DNA of 64,000 nt, from contig SVDM01000001.1 of NCBI GenBank assembly GCA_015058015.1, positions 124,001-188,000 on the forward strand, written 5' to 3'. Each line of letters opens with the position of its first letter. Within the stretch, counting starts at the first letter, position 1. Positions 1-7,267 of the stretch are shown here, one piece after another. This DNA comes from Lachnospiraceae bacterium. Its GTDB lineage: Bacteria; Bacillota; Clostridia; Lachnospirales; Lachnospiraceae. The translations under genes and the position numbers were made by a program. The notes under the pieces are model-generated. The model was not told where the DNA came from. It was given only the letters and a program-made list of their open reading frames with translations, and did no database searches.

Positions 1-842
1 ATTACATTGGAGATACCATCGGCAGCCAGGTAATTATCCGAGACAGTTCCGGTGGACTCGCCTCCGGTACAGCTCCAGCCAACGCCAATCTTGCCGGATG
101 CGGCAAGGTTGGGAAGGGAACCGCCTTCAGCCTGTTCTGCAGACAAATCCTTAATTGCTTCCAATAAAGGAACATAGATATCTTTGATGGCTATTACTGC
201 ATCCACCTCGCTTTTTTCGATACCTAAAGGCTCCTTGGCATAGGTTACTTTGGCGGGGCAGGGGGTAATAAATATCAGCCCGATCTTATTACGGGGAAGT
301 CCCGTGGTGGAAACTGCTTTTTCCAAAGCCATCTCGGCGGCCACTTCAATAGGCGCCTTCAAGGGGAGCAAGTGTTCAATAAGATTAGGAAAACGAACAC
401 GAATAAGACGAACAATGGAAGGGCAGGCGGAACTGATAATCGGCCACTTGTCCTTATTCTCGTCTATATATTTGATGGTTGCCTCCGAGACAAGCTCTGC
501 TGCGGCACTTACTTCAAAGACATCATTAAAGCCCAGAGACATCAGGGCATTGAGTATAAGGTTGGTGTCAGTGATGTTATTGTACTGAGTGTACAATGAA
601 GGTGCCGGAAGGGCAACGGTATATTCATATTTCTTAAGTATGTCAAGAGTATCACGTCTTGCCAGCTTGGCATGGTGAGGACAGATACGTATACACTCAC
701 CGCAGTCGATACAGAATTTGTTGTTAATTACGGCCTTACCGTTACGAACACGGATGGCCTGGGTAGGGCATCTTTTGATACAATTCAGACAGCCTTTACA
801 TAAATCTTTATCAAGATATATGGAGTGGTAAAAATTTTCCAT
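1..842 (-). CDS. Sensory-type [FeFe] hydrogenase, 5' part only (runs off left edge)
   Basis: Reading leftward from ATG at 842, preceded by AGAAAGGGAA, about 280 residues are visible before the window ends. Residues 10-60 carry two [4Fe-4S] ferredoxin motifs (CxxCxxCxxxCP twice). Residues about 75-280 match the start of the iron hydrogenase large-subunit domain. The L1 motif reads SSACPSI (137-143) and L2 reads ITPCPAK (192-198), so one H-cluster cysteine in each motif is kept. The first cysteine of the usual TSCCP motif is alanine (A139). That change is known in HydS-type sensory hydrogenases, in contrast to the catalytic HydA at 5218-6963. It is the third gene of a leftward operon with a DRTGG protein and an RsbW-like ATPase. 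The C-terminal half, with the L3 motif and any PAS or signalling domain, lies outside the window. Family is clear; the sensory role is inferred. Confidence 0.85.
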   Translation of the reverse strand, partial: MENFYHSIYLDKDLCKGCLNCIKRCPTQAIRVRNGKAVINNKFCIDCGECIRICPHHAKLARRDTLDILKKYEYTVALPAPSLYTQYNNITDTNLILNALMSLGFNDVFEVSAAAELVSEATIKYIDENKDKWPIISSACPSIVRLIRVRFPNLIEHLLPLKAPIEVAAEMALEKAVSTTGLPRNKIGLIFITPCPAKVTYAKEPLGIEKSEVDAVIAIKDIYVPLLEAIKDLSAEQAEGGSLPNLAASGKIGVGWSCTGGESTGTVSDNYLAADGISNV

Positions 843-867
843 TAATGTTCCCTTTCTGATTAAATAA

Positions 868-1296
868 CTACATATTAATAAACAGAGTAATAGTAGTTCC
901 TACGCCTACTATGGAATCGATAATCATATCATCGGTATTCTTAAGCATGTTGGGGAGGCCCATTCCCGCTCCAAAGCCAAGAATACGAATCTGCTCTAAG
1001 GCTGTAGAAAATCCTGCCTGCAGGGCCTGGGTAATATCATTGATACCGGGTCCTACGTCCTTAAGGACAATCTTTAGACCTGTTTCGGAAATCTCTACGT
1101 CTATGGTTCCGCCGTTGGCGTGGATTATCATGTTAATCTCTGCTTCATATAATGCAATGGCAACCTTACGAATAGCACCGGGATCAACACCCATCTGCTT
1201 TAGCTTGCTCTTAAGGTCACTGCTGGCTTCTCCTGCACGTGTGAAATCATCATTCGGCACGTCATAATGGAGAGTAATAGTGTTACTAGCAGCCAC
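868..1296 (-). CDS. RsbW/SpoIIAB-like ATP-binding protein (HATPase fold)
   Basis: About 142 residues. It has the GHKL ATPase signature of the anti-sigma-factor serine kinase group: an N-box helix (EAEINMIIHANGG), a DVGPGI G1 box and a GFGAGMGLPNM G2 box. There is no membrane segment or phosphoacceptor domain. Two GTG starts are possible. The one at 1296 has a GAGAGGTG ribosome site at proper spacing; the one at 1305 does not. It overlaps the end of the DRTGG gene and sits 25 bases before the sensory hydrogenase gene. This suggests a small signalling module in which the ATPase phosphorylates or binds a partner according to redox or H2 state. The partner is not visible; the function is inferred from family and context. 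Confidence 0.8.
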   Translation of the reverse strand: MAASNTITLHYDVPNDDFTRAGEASSDLKSKLKQMGVDPGAIRKVAIALYEAEINMIIHANGGTIDVEISETGLKIVLKDVGPGINDITQALQAGFSTALEQIRILGFGAGMGLPNMLKNTDDMIIDSIVGVGTTITLFINM

Positions 1297-1642
1297 GTGA
1301 TGCACCTCTCAATTCGCCGGTCTTAAATAATATTCCGCAGGTTTCAAATAGACAATACTCTGAGAGCAGAACACAGATACCGTTGTTCTTGGCAAGCTCA
1401 ATCATACTGTCGGTAGGTTCTTTTCCCTTAATAAAAATGATGCACTCGATATCCAGCAGTTCCGCGGTGCGCATAACCTGCGGATTGCAAAGGCCTGTGA
1501 TAAGAACGGATACGTCCTTGGCAAATGCCAGACAATCGCTCATCATATCAGAAGCAAAAGCACTGGTTATCTCCATGTCAATCTTTTCTTCGCATGCCAG
1601 TATCTTGGCATTTAGTAATTTTTGAATATCTGCTGCTGTCAA
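1286..1642 (-). CDS. DRTGG domain protein
   Basis: 118 residues, matching in length and pattern the stand-alone DRTGG domain (the domain also found between CBS domains and in phosphotransacetylase-like proteins). Visible blocks include VLITGLCNPQVMRTAELLDI and IIFIKGKEPTDSMIELAKNN. Translation starts at a TTG (1642) eight or so bases after AGGGGG; no better ATG is available. It is the first gene of the leftward operon DRTGG - RsbW-like ATPase - sensory hydrogenase. The promoter and a dyad lie at 1698-1733. DRTGG proteins are usually considered ligand-binding regulatory modules; the ligand here is unknown. Confidence 0.75.
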   Translation of the reverse strand: MTAADIQKLLNAKILACEEKIDMEITSAFASDMMSDCLAFAKDVSVLITGLCNPQVMRTAELLDIECIIFIKGKEPTDSMIELAKNNGICVLLSEYCLFETCGILFKTGELRGASRGC

Positions 1643-1697
1643 TGTGATACCCCCTGTATCATCCTCATAAAAGGATGTTTATGTCTAATTTACACTA

Positions 1698-1733
1698 ATT
1701 ATAGCATTGTTATTGTACAACTTCAACAATAAC
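1698..1733 (-). promoter_or_regulatory. Promoter of the DRTGG/sensory hydrogenase operon with overlapping dyad
   Basis: On the minus strand TTGAAG (1726-1721), 17 bases, then TATAAT (1703-1698). An inverted repeat GTTATTGT (1709-1716), 9 bases, ACAATAAC (1726-1733) covers the spacer and the -35 box, placing a possible repressor site on the promoter. Confidence 0.6.
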
Positions 1734-1758
1734 GAAGGGGAATAATGTTACAAAATTA

Positions 1759-1776
1759 ACGTTATATTTTTAACAA
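1759..1776. promoter_or_regulatory. Possible Rex (NADH/NAD+ sensor) operator
   Basis: ACGTTATATTTTTAACAA matches the clostridial Rex consensus TTGTTAA-N4-TTAACAA at 11 of 14 defined positions. It lies between the two divergent hydrogenase operons, where redox control would make sense. The match is by eye and the right half is much better than the left. Confidence 0.35.
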
Positions 1777-1935
1777 TATAAAAATGGAGGTTTTTTTATA
1801 TGAAAATTGTCTAGAATAGCGGAAAAAGCGTGTTGATTTTTATATAGATTGATGATACTATAATATTGCTTTGAACTTGCGCGTTTTGTACGTTTTTATC
1901 GATAATTACGCGCGGAATATTTACTAGGAGGGATA

Positions 1936-2433
1936 ATGTTGAGAGCAAAGAAACAAACAGTTCCTTTTAAAGGAACCAAAGAGCAAGAGAACCAGCTTAA
2001 GCAGGTTATCGCAGAACTCAGAGACGAAAAAGGTTGCTTGATGCCAATCATGCAGAAGGCACAAGATATCTACGGATATCTTCCAATCGAAGTTCAGAAG
2101 ATTATCTCAGATGAATTGTCGGTACCGATGGAAAAGATTTATGGTGTTGCTACTTTCTACGCACAGTTCAACCTGATGCCGAAGGGTGATTTCCAGATTT
2201 CTGTTTGCCTTGGTACTGCTTGTTATGTTAAGGGCTCAGGAGATATCTTCAACAAGATTAAGTCAACTCTTAAGATTGACAGTGGTGAGTGTACAGCAGA
2301 CGGTAAGTTCTCACTTGATGCATGTCGTTGCATCGGTGCTTGCGGACTCGCACCTGTTATGACTGTTAACGATGAAGTTTACGGAAGATTAACAGTTGAC
2401 GAAGTAGAAGGCATCTTACAGAAATACGCTTAA
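1936..2433 (+). CDS. hydC: NADH-dependent [FeFe] hydrogenase subunit HydC/HymA (NuoE-like, [2Fe-2S])
   Basis: 165 residues, the normal NuoE-like length. It has an N-terminal helical part and a thioredoxin-like [2Fe-2S] domain with ligand motif CLGTAC and, further on, CRCIGAC. It is the small electron-transfer subunit of the trimeric cytosolic hydrogenase that couples NADH and ferredoxin to H2. Start ATG 1936 follows TAGGAGGG. First gene of the operon hydC - HATPase - ferredoxin-like - hydB - hydA, which ends at the terminator 6977-7010. In the clostridial literature the subunit is also called HymA. Confidence 0.92.
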   Translation: MLRAKKQTVPFKGTKEQENQLKQVIAELRDEKGCLMPIMQKAQDIYGYLPIEVQKIISDELSVPMEKIYGVATFYAQFNLMPKGDFQISVCLGTACYVKGSGDIFNKIKSTLKIDSGECTADGKFSLDACRCIGACGLAPVMTVNDEVYGRLTVDEVEGILQKYA

Positions 2434-2436
2434 GAT

Positions 2437-2994
2437 ATGTTACCCGAGATATCACTTAATGTACTGGATATTGCACAGAATTCAATAAGAGCTGAAGCAA
2501 GTTGTATAGAGATTTGCATAGATGTGGATCAAAGCAAGGATACTCTGGCCGTTACAATAAAAGATGACGGATGCGGAATGACGCAGGAACAGATTGCACA
2601 AGTTACAGATCCCTTCTTTACTACTCGAACAACCAGAAAGATTGGACTTGGGATTCCGTTTTTCAGAATGGCGGCACTTATTACAGGGGGATCCTTTGAG
2701 ATAGAGTCAGAAGTTTCTAAGGGAACTATAGTCAAAGCGGGTTTTGTTTTATCTCATATTGACCGGATGCCGTTGGGGGATATTAACAGTACGATTCACA
2801 CATTGGTTACATACAATACAAATATTGATTTTGTGTACACATACATTTTTAACGGCAAATCATTTACGCTGGATACAAGAGAAATGAGAGAAGTATTGGG
2901 CGGCGTTCCATTTGACGAGCCTGAGGTATCAACATATATTAAAGAGTATTTGAGCGAGAACAAGAATGAAACGGACGGCGGAGCATTAATCTAG
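2437..2994 (+). CDS. Histidine-kinase-like ATPase within hydrogenase operon
   Basis: 185 residues, beginning three bases after the hydC stop, so probably translationally coupled. The first 105 residues are a GHKL ATPase domain: N-box LDIAQNSIRAEA, G1 box DDGCGM, then GLGIPFFRMAA. There is no dimerisation/phosphoacceptor histidine domain and no sensor domain. The C-terminal 80 residues are not recognised. Such stand-alone ATPases recur between the small and large subunit genes of clostridial hydABC operons. Their role is unknown; regulation of the hydrogenase or a phosphorelay is inferred. Confidence 0.8.
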   Translation: MLPEISLNVLDIAQNSIRAEASCIEICIDVDQSKDTLAVTIKDDGCGMTQEQIAQVTDPFFTTRTTRKIGLGIPFFRMAALITGGSFEIESEVSKGTIVKAGFVLSHIDRMPLGDINSTIHTLVTYNTNIDFVYTYIFNGKSFTLDTREMREVLGGVPFDEPEVSTYIKEYLSENKNETDGGALI

Positions 2995-3027
2995 CCGTTG
3001 GAGAAAAATTCAGATTGGAGGACAAAA

Positions 3028-3393
3028 ATGAAATCTCTGGAAGAATTAAAAGCTATTAGAGAAAGAATGCAGGGTCAGGTTGGATTTCGTGATGAAGGCG
3101 AAGACGGCATCAGAGTTGTTGTCGGAATGGCTACATGCGGAATCGCTGCAGGCGCAAGACCTGTATTGACCACTTTATCAGATAAGGTTCAGGAAAAAGG
3201 ACTGGATAAGGTTAAAGTTGTTCAGACTGGTTGCATCGGCCTTTGCAAGTATGAGCCCATCGTAGAAGTTATCGAGCCGGGCAAGGAAAAAGTTACATAC
3301 GTTCACATGACACCTGAGAAAGCGTTAGAGGTCATTGACAAGCATCTTGTACGCGGACAGGTTGTTACAGAATATACACTGGATATGAAATAA
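3028..3393 (+). CDS. Thioredoxin-like ferredoxin-domain protein of hydrogenase operon
   Basis: 121 residues from ATG 3028, preceded by GGAGG at 3017-3021. A TTG at 2998 is in frame but has no ribosome site. The fold motif (GMATCGIAAGARP, then QTGCIGLCKYEPI) is that of the thioredoxin-like [2Fe-2S] domain found at the N terminus of HydB. Only three cysteines occur: C37 plus the pair in GCIGLC. The HydB copy next door has all four (C9, C14, C46, C50). It may bind a cluster differently or act as a structural subunit. Located between the ATPase and hydB, 18 bases before hydB. Confidence 0.85.
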   Translation: MKSLEELKAIRERMQGQVGFRDEGEDGIRVVVGMATCGIAAGARPVLTTLSDKVQEKGLDKVKVVQTGCIGLCKYEPIVEVIEPGKEKVTYVHMTPEKALEVIDKHLVRGQVVTEYTLDMK

Positions 3394-3411
3394 AATAGGA
3401 GGAAAGACAGT

Positions 3412-5202
3412 ATGTATCGTTCACATGTATTAGTTTGCGGTGGAACCGGATGTACTTCCTCCGGCAGTGCGCAGATTATTGAGACATTAGAGAAAGAAAT
3501 TAAGAAACACTGCCTCGATAAAGAGGTATGCGTTGTAAAGACAGGTTGCCACGGCCTTTGTGCACTTGGCCCTATCGTTATCGTATATCCCGAAGGTGCT
3601 TTCTATTCTATGGTCTCGGTTGATGATATTCCCGAGATCGTATCAGAGCATCTTGTAAAGGGTAGAATTGTTACACGTCTCCTTTATCAAGAGACTGTAA
3701 AAGAGGATGGATTTACACCTATCGTAGATACAGATTTCTACAGAAAGCAGCACAGAGTTGCTCTTCGTAACTGCGGTGTTATCAATCCCGAGAATATCGA
3801 TGAGTACATCGGAACAAGAGGATATGAGGCTCTTGGTAAAGTACTTAAAGAGATGACTCCTGATGAGGTTATCCAGCTTATCCTTGATTCGGGTCTTAGA
3901 GGCCGTGGAGGAGCAGGATTCCCAACAGGTATGAAATGGAAATTTGCTTCAGGCAACAGAGGCAATGTTCAGAAATATGTATGTTGTAATGCTGACGAGG
4001 GTGACCCGGGTGCATTCATGGACCGTTCTGTATTAGAGGGTGATCCACACGTTGTACTTGAGGCTATGACAATTGCAGGTTATGCAATCGGTGCTTCACA
4101 GGGTTATATCTATGTTCGTGCTGAGTATCCTATCGCTGTTGAGCGTCTTAACATCGCTATCGGACAGGCTAGAGAGTACGGCTTACTTGGTAAAGACATC
4201 TTCGGATCAGGATTCGACTTTGATATTGAGTTAAGACTTGGTGCAGGTGCTTTCGTTTGTGGTGAGGAGACAGCCCTCATGACATCTATCGAAGGTAACA
4301 GAGGAGAGCCAAGACCAAGACCTCCTTTCCCTGCAGTAAAAGGTTTATTTGAAAGCCCCACAATTCTTAACAACGTTGAGACATGGGCTAATATTCCCCA
4401 GATTATCCTTAACGGACCGGAGTGGTTCGCTTCAATGGGTACAGAGAAATCCAAAGGAACCAAGGTATTTGCTCTTGGTGGTAAGATCAACAACACAGGT
4501 CTTGTTGAGATTCCTATGGGAACAACTCTTAGAACCGTTATCGAGGAGATCGGTGGAGGAATTCCTAACGGTAAGAAGTTTAAGGCAGCACAGACAGGTG
4601 GTCCTTCAGGCGGATGTATCCCCGCAGAGCACTTCGATGTTGAAATCGATTACGATAACCTTATTGCAATCGGTTCAATGATGGGTTCCGGTGGACTTAT
4701 CGTTATGGATGAAGACAACTGTATGGTTGATATCGCTAAGTTCTTCTTAGAGTTTACAGTAGATGAGTCTTGTGGTAAGTGTACACCTTGTCGTGTAGGT
4801 ACCAAGAGAATGTATGAGATCCTTGACAAGATTACTAAGGGTCAGGGAACCATGGAAGACCTTGATAGACTTGAAGAATTAGCTTACTACATTAAAGATA
4901 ATGCACTTTGCGGTCTCGGACAGACAGCTCCGAACCCCGTTCTTTCAACACTTCGTTACTTCAAGGACGAGTACATTGCTCACGTAGTAGATAAGAAATG
5001 TCCTGCAGGTGTATGTAAAGACTTACTTTCATACAAGATCGACCCAGAGAAATGTAAAGGTTGTACCAAGTGCGCTAAGAATTGCCCGGCCGGTGCTATC
5101 AGCGGAGAGAAGAAAGAACCGCATGTTATCGATCAGAGCAAGTGTGTTAAGTGCGGCGTTTGTATGGACAACTGTAAATTCGAAGCGGTTTATAAAGAAT
5201 AA
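3412..5202 (+). CDS. hydB: NADH-dependent [FeFe] hydrogenase subunit HydB (NuoF-like flavoprotein)
   Basis: 596 residues. Domains in order: thioredoxin-like [2Fe-2S] (C9, C14, C46, C50); the NuoF core with NADH/FMN motifs GLRGRGGAGFPTGMKW and CNADEGDPGAFMDR; a [4Fe-4S] site ESCGKCTPCRVGT near residue 455; and a C-terminal pair of ferredoxin [4Fe-4S] motifs (CKGCTKCAKNCP and CVKCGVCMDNC). This is the full architecture of bifurcating HydB, the NADH-oxidising/reducing flavin subunit. ATG 3412 follows TAGGAGGAAAG. It lies 15 bases before hydA. Cytoplasmic; complex with HydA and HydC. Confidence 0.95.
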   Translation: MYRSHVLVCGGTGCTSSGSAQIIETLEKEIKKHCLDKEVCVVKTGCHGLCALGPIVIVYPEGAFYSMVSVDDIPEIVSEHLVKGRIVTRLLYQETVKEDGFTPIVDTDFYRKQHRVALRNCGVINPENIDEYIGTRGYEALGKVLKEMTPDEVIQLILDSGLRGRGGAGFPTGMKWKFASGNRGNVQKYVCCNADEGDPGAFMDRSVLEGDPHVVLEAMTIAGYAIGASQGYIYVRAEYPIAVERLNIAIGQAREYGLLGKDIFGSGFDFDIELRLGAGAFVCGEETALMTSIEGNRGEPRPRPPFPAVKGLFESPTILNNVETWANIPQIILNGPEWFASMGTEKSKGTKVFALGGKINNTGLVEIPMGTTLRTVIEEIGGGIPNGKKFKAAQTGGPSGGCIPAEHFDVEIDYDNLIAIGSMMGSGGLIVMDEDNCMVDIAKFFLEFTVDESCGKCTPCRVGTKRMYEILDKITKGQGTMEDLDRLEELAYYIKDNALCGLGQTAPNPVLSTLRYFKDEYIAHVVDKKCPAGVCKDLLSYKIDPEKCKGCTKCAKNCPAGAISGEKKEPHVIDQSKCVKCGVCMDNCKFEAVYKE

Positions 5203-5217
5203 TGGAGGGCATAGAAC

Positions 5218-6963
5218 ATGGAAATGGTTAATATTAAAATTAATGGTGTTGATGTGCAGGCACCACAGGGTTCTACCATCCTTGAAGCAGCTAGAATTGC
5301 TAACATCGAGATCCCTACACTTTGCTTTTTGAAAGAGATCAACGCTATCGGTGCTTGCCGTATCTGCGTTGTAGAAGTTAAGGGAGCTAGAAGCCTTGTT
5401 ACAGCTTGCGTTTATCCTATCAACGAAGGTATGGAGGTTTTCACAAACACTCCTAAAGTTATAGAGTCGAGAAAGAAAACATTACAGCTTATTCTTTCTG
5501 ACCATGATAAGAAATGTACTTCTTGTGTTAGAAGTAAAAACTGTGAATTACAGAAATTATGTAATGATTACGGTGTAGATGACGCTGACAAATTTGCCGG
5601 TGTATCTAACAAGTTCGAGCTTGATGATTCAGCTCCACACATGATTCGTGATAACAACAAATGTATCCTCTGCAGACGTTGTGTTGCTGCCTGTGAGAAG
5701 ACTCAGGGCATCGGCGTAATCGGCGCTAACGAGAGAGGATTCAAGACATTTATCGGATCTCCATTCGATATGGATCTTAATGATACAGCATGTATCTCTT
5801 GCGGTCAGTGTATCGCTGTATGTCCTGTTGGTGCTCTTTATGAGAAAGACAACACCAAGGAAGTATTCGATGCTATCGCTGATCCTAAGAAACATGTTAT
5901 CGTTCAGACAGCTCCTGCTGTACGTGCAGCATTAGCTGAGGAATTCGGATATCCTGTAGGAACAGATTCACAGGGTAAGATGTTCGCAGCTCTTCGTCGT
6001 CTTGGCTTTGATAAGGTATTCGATACCAACTTCTCAGCTGACCTTACAATTATGGAAGAGGGAACAGAGTTCCTTGACAGACTTAACAACGGTGGTAAGC
6101 TTCCTCTTATCACATCCTGTTCACCGGGATGGATCAGATATGCTGAGCATTACTTCCCTGACTTCCTTGATAACCTTTCATCATGTAAGTCACCTCAGCA
6201 GATGTTCGGTGCTGTAGCAAAGAGCTATTATGCAGAGAAGAACAACATTCCTAAGGAAGATATCGTTTGTGTATCTATTATGCCTTGTACAGCTAAGAAG
6301 TTCGAGATTACAAGAGATGATGAAGCAGCTAATGGTGTACCTGATGTTGACTTCGCACTCACAACAAGAGAGCTTGCAAGAATGATCAACAGAGCAGGTC
6401 TTATGTTTGATGATCTTCCTGATGAAGAGGCTGATGCTCCTCTTGGACTTGGTACAGGTGCTGCTGTTATCTTCGGTGCTACCGGTGGTGTTATGGAAGC
6501 AGCTTTAAGAACAGTTGTTGAAATTGTTACAGGTAAGGAAGCTCCAAGCCTTGACTTCATGGATGTTCGTGGTATTGAGGGTGTTAAAGAGGCTACATAC
6601 AACGTTGGCGGAACAGAAGTTAAGGTTGCTGTTGCATCCGGTACAGCTAACGCTCGTAAAGTACTTGAGGCAGTTCGTAACGGTGAGAAAGAATATCACT
6701 TCATCGAGATCATGGGATGCCCCGGCGGTTGCGTAAACGGTGGTGGACAGCCTATCCAGCCTGCATCAGTTCGTAACTTCGTTGACATTCGTGCTGAGCG
6801 TGCTAAAGTTCTTTACAACATTGATAAGAACAACCCACTTAGAAAGTCTCATGAGAATCCGGCTGTTAAGGAGTTATATGATACATATCTTGAGAAACCG
6901 GGTAGCCATAAGGCTCACGAACTCTTACATACAACATATGTTAAGAGAGATCTCTACAAATAA
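5218..6963 (+). CDS. hydA: NADH-dependent [FeFe] hydrogenase catalytic subunit HydA
   Basis: 581 residues. N-terminal [2Fe-2S] domain (C36, C47, C50, C64), His-ligated [4Fe-4S] (H96, C100, C103, C109) and two ferredoxin [4Fe-4S] motifs (residues 149-202). The H-cluster domain has L1 TSCSPGW (299-305), L2 MPCTAKKFE and L3 EIMGCPGGCVNGGGQP. The small-subunit domain finishes the protein. It lacks the extra C-terminal [2Fe-2S] domain of Thermotoga HydA. It catalyses reversible H2 formation with electrons from NADH and reduced ferredoxin through HydB/HydC. ATG 5218 follows ATGGAGGG. Last gene of the operon, followed by a strong terminator. Confidence 0.95.
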   Translation: MEMVNIKINGVDVQAPQGSTILEAARIANIEIPTLCFLKEINAIGACRICVVEVKGARSLVTACVYPINEGMEVFTNTPKVIESRKKTLQLILSDHDKKCTSCVRSKNCELQKLCNDYGVDDADKFAGVSNKFELDDSAPHMIRDNNKCILCRRCVAACEKTQGIGVIGANERGFKTFIGSPFDMDLNDTACISCGQCIAVCPVGALYEKDNTKEVFDAIADPKKHVIVQTAPAVRAALAEEFGYPVGTDSQGKMFAALRRLGFDKVFDTNFSADLTIMEEGTEFLDRLNNGGKLPLITSCSPGWIRYAEHYFPDFLDNLSSCKSPQQMFGAVAKSYYAEKNNIPKEDIVCVSIMPCTAKKFEITRDDEAANGVPDVDFALTTRELARMINRAGLMFDDLPDEEADAPLGLGTGAAVIFGATGGVMEAALRTVVEIVTGKEAPSLDFMDVRGIEGVKEATYNVGGTEVKVAVASGTANARKVLEAVRNGEKEYHFIEIMGCPGGCVNGGGQPIQPASVRNFVDIRAERAKVLYNIDKNNPLRKSHENPAVKELYDTYLEKPGSHKAHELLHTTYVKRDLYK

Positions 6964-6976
6964 TATCTAATATTTT

Positions 6977-7010
6977 AAGAAGTGCAGGACATCCTGCACT
7001 TCTTTTGTTT
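6977..7010 (+). terminator. Terminator of hyd operon
   Basis: Perfect 13-bp stem AAGAAGTGCAGGA / TCCTGCACTTCTT (6977-6989, 6992-7004) followed by TTTGTTT. Confidence 0.9.
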
Positions 7011-7036
7011 ACTAACAATTCACCTTATGATATAAT
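7008..7036 (+). promoter_or_regulatory. Promoter of YidC-sulfatase/TagF operon
   Basis: TTTACT (7008-7013), 17 bases, TATAAT (7031-7036). The expected start near 7043 would make the structured segment 7060-7211 part of a roughly 225-base 5' leader. Confidence 0.55.
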
Positions 7037-7059
7037 TTGTAAGGTTGTGTGCGAATAGA

Positions 7060-7211
7060 ATACCCTCGCGAGGATATCAATGTTTTCCGGGAACGCTCTC
7101 GCTCAGTCCTCGCTGTAACGGTACTAAGCTCGTGCACTACTAAAGCAGTACACTCGCTAAGTGCCGACGCTGTGGATGTCCCGGAAAGCATTATATTCTC
7201 GCGTCGGGTTT
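7060..7211 (+). repeat. Long nested inverted repeat in 5' leader (structured element)
   Basis: Three nested arms. The outer arm, around ACCCTCGCGAGGATATCAATG (from 7062), pairs imperfectly with 7189-7211. TGTTTTCCGGGA (7081-7092) pairs with TCCCGGAAAGCA (7179-7190). An inner imperfect 22-bp hairpin spans 7119-7166. There is no U-tract at its end, so it is not a simple terminator. The arm contains ACGCTCTCGCTC, whose reverse complement is almost repeated at 51869-51882. Confidence 0.7.
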
Positions 7212-7267
7212 TTACGCATAGTGTTACTACAGGAGTATTATAGGCAATATAAGGAGTAAACGTAAAA

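Larger units (their letters stand above)
1643..1935. other. Divergent control region between hydrogenase operons
   Basis: About 290 bases with no gene. It holds the leftward promoter and dyad, the Rex-like site, and a candidate rightward -10 box TATAAT at 1859-1864. The nearest -35-like TTGATT (1833-1838) is 20 bases away, so the rightward promoter is not well defined. A T-rich stretch lies at 1791-1799. Confidence 0.5.

Noticed and set aside
7049-7243. 64-codon open frame in the leader of the YidC-sulfatase operon
   Set aside because: It runs through nested inverted repeats and has no Shine-Dalgarno site.
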